NCBI GenBank assembly: GCA_016707895.1
Contig: JADJGV010000014.1
Location: forward strand, 62,001-126,000
Direction: 5' to 3'
Length of the DNA: 64,000 bases
DNA from: Myxococcales bacterium
GTDB taxonomy: Bacteria > Myxococcota_A > Polyangia > Haliangiales > Haliangiaceae
A program made the position numbers and the translations under genes. Below, one piece after another: positions 7,273-16,213 of this stretch; position 1 is the stretch's first letter, and each line of letters opens with the position of its first letter. The notes beneath the pieces were generated by a model. That model did not search any database, was not told the origin of the DNA, and worked only from the letters and a program-made list of their open reading frames with translations.

Positions 7273-9959
7273 GGCGCCTCCGCGGCGGCGTCGGGCGCCG
7301 GCACCAGCGGCGGCGGCGGCGTCGGCAGCCGGACCACGAAGCGCGCGCCGCCACCGCCCGCGCGCTCGATCGCGATGGTGCCGCCGTGGGCGGTGACGAC
7401 GCCGCGGCACACCGCCAGGCCCAGCCCGACGCCGCCCTTGCGCGCCCCGGGCGCCTGGAAGAACTTCTCGAACAGCCGCGGCCCGAGCGCCGGATCGATC
7501 CCGGCGCCGGCGTCGGCGACCGAGATCTCGACCTGGGGCCCGTGGCGGCGCGCGGCGATCGCGATCGGCGGCGCGCCGTGCTTGACCGCGTTCTCGATCA
7601 GGTTGATCAGCACCTGCTCGAACAGTACCGGATCGACCGAGACCAGGAGGTCGTCGGGGACGTCGAGCTCGACCGCGCGCGGCCCGAGCACGTCGGCCAG
7701 GCGGGTCAACGCCGAGCCGCACAGCTCGCTGACCGGCACCCACGCGCGGGCGGGCTCGAGGCCGGTCTCGACCCGGGTGATGTTGAGCAGGTTCTGCAGC
7801 ACCCGCTCGAGCCGGCGGGCCTCGTCGACGATGGTGCCGATCAGCTCGGCTTCGACCGCCGGCGGCAGCTTGGCGCGGGCGTCGCGCAGCGAGGTGGCCG
7901 CGCCGGTGATGACCGCCAGCGGGGTGCGCAGGTCGTGCGACACCGCCGACAAGAGCGAGCTGCGCAGCTCCTCGGTGCGGGCGCGGATCGACGCGTCGCG
8001 CGCCGCGCTCGCGAGCTGCACCCGCCCCAGCGCCAGGCCGGTCTGGCGGGCCAGCGCCGCCAGCAGGTGGCGTTCGTCGGCGGTGAACGGCGGCGCGTCG
8101 CGGCGGCCGGCGGTGACCAGCACGCCGCGCGGCGCGTCCTCGGCGAGCGGCACCGCGGTGACCGCGGCGCCGGGCAGGGTGGCGGTGCCGTGGCCGGCCG
8201 GCTGGCGATGCGCCAGGCTCCACGCCGCCACCGATTGCTCGGGCGCCGACAGCGGCATCAGCCCGGCGATCGAGGTGAGCGTGGTCAGATCGCCGTCCGC
8301 CTCGGGCACCAGCACCGCGGCGCCGACGCCGAGCAGCTCCTCGACGTGGCGCACCGCCACCGCGGCGATGTCGGCGGCGGCCTCGGCGGCGGCGATCTCG
8401 CGGGTGAAGCCGAGGATCGCGGCGGTGCGGCGCTCGCGCACCAGCGCGTCCTGTTCCTGGCGCCGCAGCCGGGTGGTCAGCGCGCTGACCGAGAGGCCGG
8501 CGGTGAACATGACCGCGAAGGTGACCAGGTGGCCGAGGTCGCTGACCGCCAGCGTGAACCGCGGGGGCACGAAGCAGAAGTCGAACGCCAGCACCGACAG
8601 CGTCGCGGCCAAGAGCGACGGGCCGCGCCCGCCCAGCGCGGCGATCATGATCGCGACCACGTACAGCATCGCCAGGTCGGCGAGGCTGACGTGATCGAAG
8701 GCCACGAGCCCGAGCGCGGTCACCGCCGCCACCGCCAGGGTGCCGGCCGCCCAGCTCCAGCGCGCCGACGGCGGCGCCACCCGGGCGTCGGGCGCGGCGG
8801 GCGCCGGCGGGCGCGCGTCGCGGTCGATCGGCGCCACGACGTGCACCTCGATCTCGCCCGAGCCGCGGATCAGGGCGTCGACCAGGCCGCCGGTGAGCAG
8901 ATCGCGCCAGCGGGCGTGGGTGGGCTTGCCGACGACGACGCGGGTGACGCCGCGGCGCTTCGCGTGGGTCAGCAGGGCCGCCGCGACGTCCTCGCCGCGC
9001 AGGCGCACGATCTCGGCGCCCAGCGACTCGGCCAGCCGCAGGTGGGCCTCGAGGCGATCGCGGTCGCGCTCGCCGAGCGGCCGGCTCGGGCGATCGACCG
9101 CCGCCACCTCCCAGGCCGCGTCGAGCCGCTCCGCGGCGCGCTTGCCGGCGCGGATCAGCCGCTCGGACGACGGGCTCGGGCCCACCGCGACCAGCACCTG
9201 CTCGCGGCTGCCCCACGGGCGCTCGATGCCGTGGGCGCGGCGGTAGGCCTGGACGTCGACGTCGACCTGCTCGGCGGTGCGGCGCAGCGCCAGCTCGCGC
9301 AGCGCCAGCAGGTTGCCCTTCTGGAAGAAGTGCTGGGTGGCGCGCCGCGCCTGCTCGGGCAGGTACACCTTGCCCTCGCCCAGCCGCTCGAGCAGCACCT
9401 CGGGGGCCAGGTCGATCAGCTCGAGCTCGTCGGCGCGGGCCAGCACGTCGTCGGGCACGGTCTCGCGGACCTTGACGCCGGTGATCTGCTCGACCACGTC
9501 GGTGAGGCTGGCGACGTGCTGGACGTTGAGCGTGGTGTGGACCTCGACGCCGGCGTCGAGTAGCTCGAGCACGTCCTGCCAGCGCTTGACGTGGCGGCTG
9601 CCCGGCGCGTTGGTGTGGGCCAGCTCGTCGACCAGGATCACCGTCGGGCGGCGGGCCAGCGCGGCGTCGAGGTCCAGCTCGTCGAGCGTCACCCCGCGGT
9701 GCTCGACGCGCCGCCGCGGCACCGTCGGCAGGCCGGCCACCAACGCGCCGGTCTCGCTGCGGCCGTGGGTCTCGATCACGCCGATCACCACGTCGACGCC
9801 CTCGGCGCGCAGCCGCTGCGCCGACTCCAGCATCGCGAAGGTCTTGCCGACGCCCGGCGCCGCGCCGAAGAAGATCTTCAGGCGCGCCCGGGGCGGGGCC
9901 TCCTCGGCCTGCACCCGCGCCAGCAGCGCGTCGGGATCGGGGCGCTCGCCGTCGGTCAT
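7269..9959 (-). CDS. kdpD: KdpD sensor histidine kinase
   Basis: Full-length potassium/turgor sensor kinase, 896 residues, inner membrane. The N-terminal KdpD domain carries Walker A (FFGAAPGVGKT, residues 31-40) and Walker B (VILVDELAHTNAPGS), and is followed by a universal-stress-like domain (LVAVGPSPSSERLIRAGKR). Four close transmembrane helices lie around residues 400-500, then a GAF-like region. The H-box SAVSHDLRTPLAVITGAA has its acceptor His at residue 675, and N, G1 (ADAGAGIDP) and G2 (GVGLGLAVCRGV) boxes end the protein. It phosphorylates KdpE when potassium is limiting. The gene sits between kdpC (7-base gap) and kdpE (overlap), the standard operon order. Confidence 0.96.
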   Translation of the reverse strand: MTDGERPDPDALLARVQAEEAPPRARLKIFFGAAPGVGKTFAMLESAQRLRAEGVDVVIGVIETHGRSETGALVAGLPTVPRRRVEHRGVTLDELDLDAALARRPTVILVDELAHTNAPGSRHVKRWQDVLELLDAGVEVHTTLNVQHVASLTDVVEQITGVKVRETVPDDVLARADELELIDLAPEVLLERLGEGKVYLPEQARRATQHFFQKGNLLALRELALRRTAEQVDVDVQAYRRAHGIERPWGSREQVLVAVGPSPSSERLIRAGKRAAERLDAAWEVAAVDRPSRPLGERDRDRLEAHLRLAESLGAEIVRLRGEDVAAALLTHAKRRGVTRVVVGKPTHARWRDLLTGGLVDALIRGSGEIEVHVVAPIDRDARPPAPAAPDARVAPPSARWSWAAGTLAVAAVTALGLVAFDHVSLADLAMLYVVAIMIAALGGRGPSLLAATLSVLAFDFCFVPPRFTLAVSDLGHLVTFAVMFTAGLSVSALTTRLRRQEQDALVRERRTAAILGFTREIAAAEAAADIAAVAVRHVEELLGVGAAVLVPEADGDLTTLTSIAGLMPLSAPEQSVAAWSLAHRQPAGHGTATLPGAAVTAVPLAEDAPRGVLVTAGRRDAPPFTADERHLLAALARQTGLALGRVQLASAARDASIRARTEELRSSLLSAVSHDLRTPLAVITGAATSLRDARAKLPPAVEAELIGTIVDEARRLERVLQNLLNITRVETGLEPARAWVPVSELCGSALTRLADVLGPRAVELDVPDDLLVSVDPVLFEQVLINLIENAVKHGAPPIAIAARRHGPQVEISVADAGAGIDPALGPRLFEKFFQAPGARKGGVGLGLAVCRGVVTAHGGTIAIERAGGGGARFVVRLPTPPPPLVPAPDAAAEAP

Positions 9960-9966
9960 CGCGCCG

Positions 9967-10542
9967 TCACTGTACCGCGCGCGGCCGACCGAGCCGCCGG
10001 TCGAGGGCGAGGTTGACCGCGAGCACGTTGACCCGCGACGCGCCGAGGACGCCGAGCGTCGGCGGCTCGACGGCGGCGTCGACGATCGCCGCCACCTCGG
10101 CCGGGGTCACGCCGCGAGCGGCGGCGATGCGTGCGATCTGGAAGCGGGCCGCGGCCGGCGAGACGTGGGGATCGAGCCCGGACGCCGACGCGGTGATCAG
10201 CTCGATCGGCACCGGCCGACCCGGCGCGGTGGCCGCGAGCGCTGCGGCGCGCTCGGTCAGCGCCGCCACCAGCCGCGGGTCGCGCGGGCCGAGGTTGGTG
10301 CCGCTCGACGTGTGGGCGTCGTAGCCGGTCGCCGACGGGCGGCCCCACAGGTAGCCGGGGTCGGTGAAGGCCTGGCCGACCAGCGTCGAGCCGACCGCGC
10401 GGCCGTCGACGCGCACCACCGAGCCGGCGGCCTGGCGCGGCCACGCCAGCCGCGCGGCGGCGGTGACCGCGAGGGGGTAGACCACGCCGCACACGAGCGT
10501 GAACAGCGCGAGCAGGGACAGGGCGGGGCGGAGCGTGCGCAT
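9967..10542 (-). CDS. kdpC: KdpC potassium-transporting ATPase subunit C
   Basis: Single-span inner-membrane subunit of the KdpFABC complex, 191 residues, with its bulk in the periplasm. The N-terminal helix (LSLLALFTLVCGVVYPLAVT) is followed by the family signature blocks: VGQAFTDPGYLWGRPSA, SSGTNLGPRDPRL, ASASGLDPHVSPAAA and LGVLGASRVNVLAVNLALD. Length is normal for the family (about 190). It lies 8 bases after kdpB and 7 before kdpD. KdpC is thought to stabilise the pump and assist high-affinity potassium uptake. Confidence 0.96.
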   Translation of the reverse strand: MRTLRPALSLLALFTLVCGVVYPLAVTAAARLAWPRQAAGSVVRVDGRAVGSTLVGQAFTDPGYLWGRPSATGYDAHTSSGTNLGPRDPRLVAALTERAAALAATAPGRPVPIELITASASGLDPHVSPAAARFQIARIAAARGVTPAEVAAIVDAAVEPPTLGVLGASRVNVLAVNLALDRRLGRPRAVQ

Positions 10543-10550
10543 GGGCTTCC

Positions 10551-12620
10551 TCACGCCAGCCCGAGGCCGGCGAGGCCGAGATCGATCAGCTTGATGAACG
10601 GGAACGGCGCGATCACGCCGCCGAGGCCGTAGACCAGCAGGTTGCGGCGCAGCGTCACCGCCGCCGGCGCCGGGCGCAGCGTGAGGCCGCGCAGCGCCAG
10701 CGGGATCAGCGCGACGATCACCAGCGCGTTGAAGATCACCGCCGCCATGATCGCGCTGTGCGGGCTGTGCAGGTGCATGACGTTGAGCGTGTCGAGCTGC
10801 GGGTACACCGCCGCGAACGCCGCCGGGATGATCGCGAAGTACTTGGCGACGTCGTTGGCGATCGAGAACGTGGTCAGCGCGCCGCGGGTCGCCAGGAGCT
10901 GCTTGCCGACGCCGACGATCTCGATGAGCTTGGTCGGGTTCGAGTCGAGGTCGACCATGTTGCCGGCCTCCTTGGCGGCCTGGGTGCCGGTGTTCATCGC
11001 CACCGCGACGTCGGCCTGGGCCAGCGCCGGCGCGTCGTTGGTGCCGTCGCCGGTCATCGCCACCAGGTGACCCTTGGCCTGGTAGTCGCGGATCTTGGCC
11101 AGCTTGGCCTCGGGGGTGGCCTCGGCCAGGAAGTCGTCGACGCCGGCCTCGGCGGCGATCGCCGCGGCGGTCAGCGGGTTGTCGCCGGTGATCATCACGG
11201 TGGTGATGCCCAGCCGGCGCAGCTCGGCGAAGCGCTCCTTGATGCCGTGCTTGACGACGTCGGTGAGCGCGATGACGCCGAGCACCTTGGCGCCGTCGGC
11301 CACCACCAGCGGCGTCGCGCCCTTGCCGGCGACCGCGTCGACCTGGGCCTTGACCTCGGGGGGCAGCGCGGCGGTGCCCAGCGCCGCCACGTGGCGGGTG
11401 ATCGCGTCGGCGGCGCCCTTGCGGATCGTGCGCCCGCCGAGGTCGACGCCGCTCATCCGGGTCTGGGCGGTGAACGGCACGAACGTGGCGTCGGTCGGCG
11501 CCTTCACCGCGCGGGCGCCGAGCCGGGTCTGGCCGAGCGTGACGATGCTCTTGCCCTCGGGGGTGTCGTCGGCCCACGACGCCAGCACCGCGGCCTCGGC
11601 CAGCGCGTCCGGCGCGACGCCGCGCGCCGGGAAGAACTCGGTGGCCTGGCGGTTGCCGTGGGTGATGGTGCCGGTCTTGTCGAGGAACAGCACGTCGATG
11701 TCGCCGGCGGCCTCGACCGCGCGGCCCGAGGTGGCGATCACGTTGGCCTGGATCATCCGGTCCATGCCGGCGATGCCGATCGCCGACAACAGCCCGCCGA
11801 TCGTGGTCGGGATCAGGCACACCAGGAGCGCCACCAGGATCGCCATCGACACCGGCGCGCCGCCACCGGCGCTGCTCACCGCGTAGCGCGAGAACGGGAG
11901 CAACGTCACCGTCACCACCAGGAACACCAGCGTCAGGCCGGCCAGCAGGATGTCGAGCGCGATCTCGTTGGGGGTCTTGCCGCGGCGCGCGCCCTCGACC
12001 ATCGCGATCATGCGGTCGAGGAACGAGCTGCCGGGCGCCGCGGTGATGCGGATGATCAGCTGATCCGACAGCACCCGGGTGCCGCCGGTGACCGCGCAGC
12101 GATCGCCGCCGCTCTCGCGCACGACCGGCGCGCTCTCGCCGGTGATCGCGCTCTCGTCGACCGAGGCCACGCCCAGCACGATGTCGCCGTCGCCGGGGAT
12201 CAGCTCGCCGGCCGACACCTTGACCAGCATGCCGGGGGTGAGCTGCGACGACGGGACGCCGACCGCGTTGGCGTCGAAGCGCGCCTCTTGCACGCGGTTG
12301 GCCAGCACGTCCTGGCGGGCGCGGCGCAGCGCCGCGGCCTGGGCCTTGCCGCGGCCCTCGGCCATCGCCTCGGCGAAGTTGGCGAACCACACGGTCAGCC
12401 ACAGCCACGCGGTCAGGCCGCCGATGAAGCCGGTGTCGGCGGCGCTGGTCGCGAGCGCGTGGATGAACATGATCGTCGTGAACAGGCTGCCGAGCTCGAC
12501 CACGAACATCACCGGCGAGCGGATCATCCGGCGCGGATCGAGCTTGAGCAGCGCCTGCCACAGGGCGGGCTTGACGATCGCGGCCTCGAACAGCGGGCGC
12601 GCGGCAGGACGGGAGGACAT
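10551..12620 (-). CDS. kdpB: KdpB potassium-transporting P-type ATPase
   Basis: Catalytic P-type ATPase subunit of the Kdp pump, 689 residues, the usual length. The phosphorylation motif DKTGTITHG is present with its Asp near residue 310, along with the TGES actuator motif (ESAITGESAPV) and the hinge MTGDGTNDAPALAQADVAVAMN. The transmembrane segment LVCLIPTTIGGLLSAIG has the family's proline-containing motif. Regulatory Ser in the TGES loop is also present, as in Enterobacteria. ATP hydrolysis here drives potassium entry through KdpA. The ATG at 12620 lies 11 bases after the kdpA stop. Confidence 0.97.
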   Translation of the reverse strand: MSSRPAARPLFEAAIVKPALWQALLKLDPRRMIRSPVMFVVELGSLFTTIMFIHALATSAADTGFIGGLTAWLWLTVWFANFAEAMAEGRGKAQAAALRRARQDVLANRVQEARFDANAVGVPSSQLTPGMLVKVSAGELIPGDGDIVLGVASVDESAITGESAPVVRESGGDRCAVTGGTRVLSDQLIIRITAAPGSSFLDRMIAMVEGARRGKTPNEIALDILLAGLTLVFLVVTVTLLPFSRYAVSSAGGGAPVSMAILVALLVCLIPTTIGGLLSAIGIAGMDRMIQANVIATSGRAVEAAGDIDVLFLDKTGTITHGNRQATEFFPARGVAPDALAEAAVLASWADDTPEGKSIVTLGQTRLGARAVKAPTDATFVPFTAQTRMSGVDLGGRTIRKGAADAITRHVAALGTAALPPEVKAQVDAVAGKGATPLVVADGAKVLGVIALTDVVKHGIKERFAELRRLGITTVMITGDNPLTAAAIAAEAGVDDFLAEATPEAKLAKIRDYQAKGHLVAMTGDGTNDAPALAQADVAVAMNTGTQAAKEAGNMVDLDSNPTKLIEIVGVGKQLLATRGALTTFSIANDVAKYFAIIPAAFAAVYPQLDTLNVMHLHSPHSAIMAAVIFNALVIVALIPLALRGLTLRPAPAAVTLRRNLLVYGLGGVIAPFPFIKLIDLGLAGLGLA

Positions 12621-12631
12621 GGCGGGGCCTT

Positions 12632-14338
12632 TCAACGCGCCAGGTGCTCGGCGATCGGGCCGAGCGCCAGCGCGGGGACCAGGGTCAGGGCGCCGACCAG
12701 GAGGACGGTGGCGACCAGGAACGCGACGAACAGCGAGCTGTCGGTGGGCAGCGTGCCCGCGGTGACCGGCACGCGCTTCTTCTTGGCCAGCGCGCCGGCG
12801 AGGGCGACCACCGGCAACAGCGCGGCGAAGCGGCCGAGCCACATGAGGACGCCCTGGGTGGTGGCCCAGAATGGGCCGCTGGCGGTGAGGCCGCCGAACG
12901 CCGAGCCGTTGTTGTTGGCGGCCGACGTCATCGCGTACAGCATCTCGGTGAAGCCGTGGGCGCCGCCGTTGCCGAGCGTGGTGGCCTGGCTGGTCGAGCA
13001 GGCCAGCGCGGTGCCGATCAAGAGCGCCACCGCCGGCACCAGCACGCCGATCGACGCCAGCTTCATCTCGTGGGCCTCGATCTTCTTGCCCAGGAACTCC
13101 GGCGTGCGACCGATCATCAGGCCCGACAGGAACACCGCGATGATGGCGAACTGGATCAGGCCGTAGAGGCCGGAGCCGACGCCGCCGAACGCCACCTCGC
13201 CCAGGCCCATCAGCGCGATGGTCGCGGCGCCGCCGAGCGGCTGGTAGCTGTCGTGCATCGAGTTGACCGAGCCGTTGGACGCGGCGGTGGTGGCGCCGGC
13301 CCACAGCCCGGCCTCGGTGGCGGTGAAGCGCTGCTCCTTGCCCTCCATGTTGCCGGCGCTGGCGTCGATCGCGAACGCGCCGCTGTCGTCGACCGCGGCG
13401 ATCGCCGGCGTCGCCGACAGCTCCTGGTGGATCGTCACCGCGGCGAACGGCACGAACAGCAGCCACATCGTCACCAGGAACGCCACGCCCTGGCGTCGGC
13501 GCTTGACCATCCGACCGAACGCCAGGCACAGCGCCGCCGGGATCAACAGGATGGCCAGGCACTGCACGAAGTTGCTGAGCGGCGTCGGGTTCTCCAGCGG
13601 GTGGGCCGAGTTGACGTTGAAGTAGCCGCCGCCGTTGGTGCCGAGCTGCTTGATCGCCACCTGCGACGCCACCGGGCCGACGGCGATCTGGCCGTGGCCG
13701 CCGCCGTCGAGGGCGGCGACGTCGACGTGGCCGGCGCCGGTCTGCGGCACGCCCTGCCACACCAGGAACAGCGCCATGACGATCGCCATCGGCACCAGCA
13801 CGTAGAGCGTGGCGCGGGTCAGGTCGACCCAGAAGTTGCCGATGCCCTTGGCCTCGGCGCGGCTGAAGCCGCGCACCAGCGCCACCAGCACCGCGATGCC
13901 GGTGGCCGCCGAGACGAAGTTTTGCACCGTCAGCGCCAGCGCGGCGACGAGGTGGCTCATCGTGGTCTCGCCGCCGTAGGCCTGCCAGTTGGTGTTGGTC
14001 ACGAAGCTGACCGCGGTGTTCCACGCCACCGGCGCCGGCACCGCGTGCAGGTCGTTGGGGTTGCCGGGCAGGCTGCCCTGCAGGCGCTGCAGCAGGTACA
14101 CCACCACCACGCCGGCGAGGTTGAACACCACCACCGCGGTCGCGTAGCGCGGCCACGGCATGTCCTCGTCGCGGTCGACGCCGCCGACGCGGTACAGCAG
14201 CCGCTCGACCGGCCCCAGCACGCGGGTCGCGCGGGTGGTGCCGTCGAACACCCGCGCCAGGTAGCCGCCCAGCGGCCAGGCCAGCAGCGACAGCGCGGCG
14301 ACGAACGCGATCAAGCCGACGACGCCGGGGCCGGTCAT
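12632..14338 (-). CDS. kdpA: KdpA potassium channel-like subunit
   Basis: Potassium-binding and translocating subunit of KdpFABC, 568 residues, polytopic inner-membrane protein of the superfamily of K+ transporters. Selectivity-loop-like segments are visible: VSFVTNTNWQAYGGETTMS, KQLGTNGGGYFNVNSAHP, TAASNGSVNSMHDS and TSAANNNGSAFGGL. All four repeats are intact, so the protein looks functional. Its ATG overlaps the kdpF TGA (ATGA). Length matches the family (about 560). Confidence 0.97.
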   Translation of the reverse strand: MTGPGVVGLIAFVAALSLLAWPLGGYLARVFDGTTRATRVLGPVERLLYRVGGVDRDEDMPWPRYATAVVVFNLAGVVVVYLLQRLQGSLPGNPNDLHAVPAPVAWNTAVSFVTNTNWQAYGGETTMSHLVAALALTVQNFVSAATGIAVLVALVRGFSRAEAKGIGNFWVDLTRATLYVLVPMAIVMALFLVWQGVPQTGAGHVDVAALDGGGHGQIAVGPVASQVAIKQLGTNGGGYFNVNSAHPLENPTPLSNFVQCLAILLIPAALCLAFGRMVKRRRQGVAFLVTMWLLFVPFAAVTIHQELSATPAIAAVDDSGAFAIDASAGNMEGKEQRFTATEAGLWAGATTAASNGSVNSMHDSYQPLGGAATIALMGLGEVAFGGVGSGLYGLIQFAIIAVFLSGLMIGRTPEFLGKKIEAHEMKLASIGVLVPAVALLIGTALACSTSQATTLGNGGAHGFTEMLYAMTSAANNNGSAFGGLTASGPFWATTQGVLMWLGRFAALLPVVALAGALAKKKRVPVTAGTLPTDSSLFVAFLVATVLLVGALTLVPALALGPIAEHLAR

Positions 14339-14427
14339 GACAGCTTCTCCGGGAACAGCAGCGCGAACACCAGGTAGCCGAAGACCAGGACGGCGAGCAC
14401 GAACCCGAGCCAGGTGAGCGCGGTCAT
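14335..14427 (-). CDS. kdpF: KdpF small subunit
   Basis: Thirty-residue membrane peptide just upstream of kdpA. It starts with the ATG at 14427 and its stop overlaps the kdpA ATG. The sequence is a single helix with the FGYLVFALLFPEKL ending typical of KdpF (gYL..AL..PE.f). In known systems KdpF stabilises the KdpABC complex in the membrane. Identification rests on the C-terminal YLVFALL.PE motif and on position. Confidence 0.92.
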   Translation of the reverse strand: MTALTWLGFVLAVLVFGYLVFALLFPEKLS

Positions 14428-14522
14428 GGCGGCTCCATGCGGTGGAACAGACGGATCAGGCCCAGGCTCGCCAGCGCGAGCACGACGGTCAGGCCCAGGT
14501 AGATGAGGTCCCAGCGGGTCAC
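14424..14522 (-). CDS. small membrane protein at head of kdp operon
   Basis: Short frame of 32 residues starting at GTG 14522 and ending in a TGA that overlaps the kdpF ATG (ATGA). This is the same coupling seen between kdpF and kdpA. The product is one hydrophobic helix (IYLGLTVVLALASLGLIRLF) after an N-terminal TRWDL and before a basic/acidic tail (HRMEPP). I recall similar 25-35-residue peptides with a D..YL.L...FAL..GL.R pattern ahead of kdpF in other bacteria, but I cannot check that here. A G-rich stretch about 14 bases upstream may be a weak ribosome site. Function unknown; a second accessory subunit of the pump is an inference. Confidence 0.6.
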   Translation of the reverse strand: MTRWDLIYLGLTVVLALASLGLIRLFHRMEPP

Positions 14523-14556
14523 GCCGCACTGGTAGCGCCCCCGGTGTCACCGCCGT

Positions 14557-14595
14557 ATCAAGAGCGCGCCCCGCGGCATCAAGAGCGCATCAAGA
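14557..14595. promoter_or_regulatory. phased direct repeats, candidate KdpE operator
   Basis: The gap between the divergent kdp operon and the porin gene holds ATCAAGAGCGC at 14557-14567, the same 11-mer at 14578-14588, and a third partial copy ATCAAGA at 14589-14595. Start-to-start distances are 21 and 11 bases, about two turns and one turn of DNA. OmpR/PhoB-family regulators such as KdpE bind direct repeats with this phasing, so this is a candidate shared operator. The repeats are seen directly; the regulator assignment is inference. No clear -35/-10 pair is visible. Confidence 0.45.
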
Positions 14596-14624
14596 TCCGT
14601 GGCGCGCGCCGCGGCGGCGGCAGA

Positions 14625-15695
14625 ATGCGTCGCATGTCGCGCATCGCCGTCGCTTCCGTCGCGTCCCTGCTCGCGTCCGGCCCCGTCGCCGCCGAGCCTC
14701 CCGCCGCCCCGACCGTCACGGTCGGCGGCTCGCTCGAGACGTACTACCAGTACAGCCTGGCTCGCCCTCGCGCGGGGCTGGTCGGCCTGCGGCTCGAGCC
14801 GACCCACGGCGCGTTCACGCTGGCCAGCGCCACCGTCGACGCCACCGTCACCGCCGATCGCGCCCACGCGCGCGTCGCGCTGGCCGCCGGCGCCACGCCG
14901 GCCGCGATCTACGCCGCCGAGGCCGACCCCGGCGCCTGGCAGGTGGTGCGCGAGGCCAACGCCGGCGCCGCGCTCGGCGCCGAGGTCACCGTCGACGCCG
15001 GCCTGTTCCTGTCGCCGATCGGCCCCGAGTCGGTGGCGTCCAAGGACGACTGGAACTGGTCGCGCTCGACGCCGTTCCTCGCGCTGCCCGCGTACCACGT
15101 CGGCGTGCGCGCCACCCGGCCGCTCGGCCACGGCGTCACCGCCCAGGCGTGGCTCGTCAACGGCTGGAACGCCGCGGTCGACACCAACCGCGGCAAGACC
15201 GTGCTGGTCGGTGGCGCCTGGGCCGGCGACGGCGCCAGCGCGCAGGTGCTGTACGCCGGCGGCGTCGAGCGACCGACCGGCGCCGCCGAGGGCGCGCCGT
15301 GGCGCCACCTGGTGGACGCCTACGCGATCGTCGCGGTCGCCGACGCCGCCGACGTGATGGTCCACGTCGACGGCGGCGTCGAGGACGGCCGCGACGGCGG
15401 CCACCAGTGGCTGGCCGGCGCGGTTTACGGGCGCTGGCGCCTGGGCCCGCAGGTCGAGCTGGCGGCGCGCATCGACGGCGTCCACGAGTGGACCGACGCC
15501 GGCGTGACGCCGCTGGTGCTCGGCGTCGAGCAGGTCGTCGCCGGCACGCTGACCGCCTCGTGGCGCGCCGCGCCGCAGCTGCTGGTGCGCGGCGAGCTGC
15601 GCCACGATCGCGCCAGCGCCGACGTGCTGCCCGGCCGCGACGGCGCGCGCGGCGATCAGACGACCGCGACGGCCGCGATGACGGCGTGGTTCTGA
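14625..15695 (+). CDS. outer-membrane beta-barrel (BBP2/OmpL-like porin)
   Basis: Predicted outer-membrane barrel of 356 residues with a signal peptide (RIAVASVASLLASGPVAA). The mature protein opens with TVGGSLETYYQYSL. It continues in alternating beta segments and ends with Phe (AMTAWF), the usual last residue for BAM insertion. The motif DAGLFLSPIGPESVASKDDWNWSR resembles that of the beta-barrel porin-2 (PF07642) family. It is divergent from the kdp operon with a shared 102-base gap. An outer-membrane path for potassium or other small solutes under the same control is a reasonable inference. An ATG nine bases downstream is an alternative start. Confidence 0.7.
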   Translation: MRRMSRIAVASVASLLASGPVAAEPPAAPTVTVGGSLETYYQYSLARPRAGLVGLRLEPTHGAFTLASATVDATVTADRAHARVALAAGATPAAIYAAEADPGAWQVVREANAGAALGAEVTVDAGLFLSPIGPESVASKDDWNWSRSTPFLALPAYHVGVRATRPLGHGVTAQAWLVNGWNAAVDTNRGKTVLVGGAWAGDGASAQVLYAGGVERPTGAAEGAPWRHLVDAYAIVAVADAADVMVHVDGGVEDGRDGGHQWLAGAVYGRWRLGPQVELAARIDGVHEWTDAGVTPLVLGVEQVVAGTLTASWRAAPQLLVRGELRHDRASADVLPGRDGARGDQTTATAAMTAWF

Positions 15696-15708
15696 GCGGC
15701 GGCGGCGA

Positions 15709-16119
15709 TCACCAACGCCCGACGGCGTGCATGGCGGCGTCGAGCTCCGCCGCGCGTGGATAGGGCGCGCGCAGGTCGGGGGTCATCCAGGTCGACTGGA
15801 CGCGGCCGGCGAGCTGGTCGGTGCTGCCGGCGGTGAACAAGCAGCCGTTGTCGGCGTGGTGGACCCACAGGTCGAAGGCGTGCACCTCCCCGTCGTAGAC
15901 GGCGGCGGTCCACAGCATGTTGGCGCCGAGGCAGCCGTCGTCCCAGTCGAGCCCGTCGGCGAGATCCTCGGGGCTGACTGGCAGCTCGACGAAGCGATCC
16001 TCGACGCGCCGATCCCGGCCGTCGAACGCGCGGCCGGCAAGGTAGAGCTGGGCGCGCTCGAGCGGCGTCAGGCCGTCGGGCGAGGTCACGTCGCGGAGTC
16101 CGTGCAGCGTCAGGGCCAT
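15709..16119 (-). CDS. hypothetical protein
   Basis: Soluble protein of 136 residues with no signal peptide and no recognised domain. It is rich in acidic and aromatic residues, with a stretch GEVHAFDLWVHHADNGCLF that could form a beta sheet, and it carries three Cys. It ends 13 bases from the stop of the porin gene on the opposite strand and is divergent from the gene at 16214. The codon pattern (G/C at third positions) supports a real gene. Function unknown. Confidence 0.6.
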   Translation of the reverse strand: MALTLHGLRDVTSPDGLTPLERAQLYLAGRAFDGRDRRVEDRFVELPVSPEDLADGLDWDDGCLGANMLWTAAVYDGEVHAFDLWVHHADNGCLFTAGSTDQLAGRVQSTWMTPDLRAPYPRAAELDAAMHAVGRW

Positions 16120-16213
16120 CGCCCCAGCCTAGCGCGGGCGCCGCCGATGGTTCTTCGACCGGGCCGTCGCGCGCGCCGAGACGCCCGCCGCGGCCGCCGC
16201 GTATCCTGGTCGG

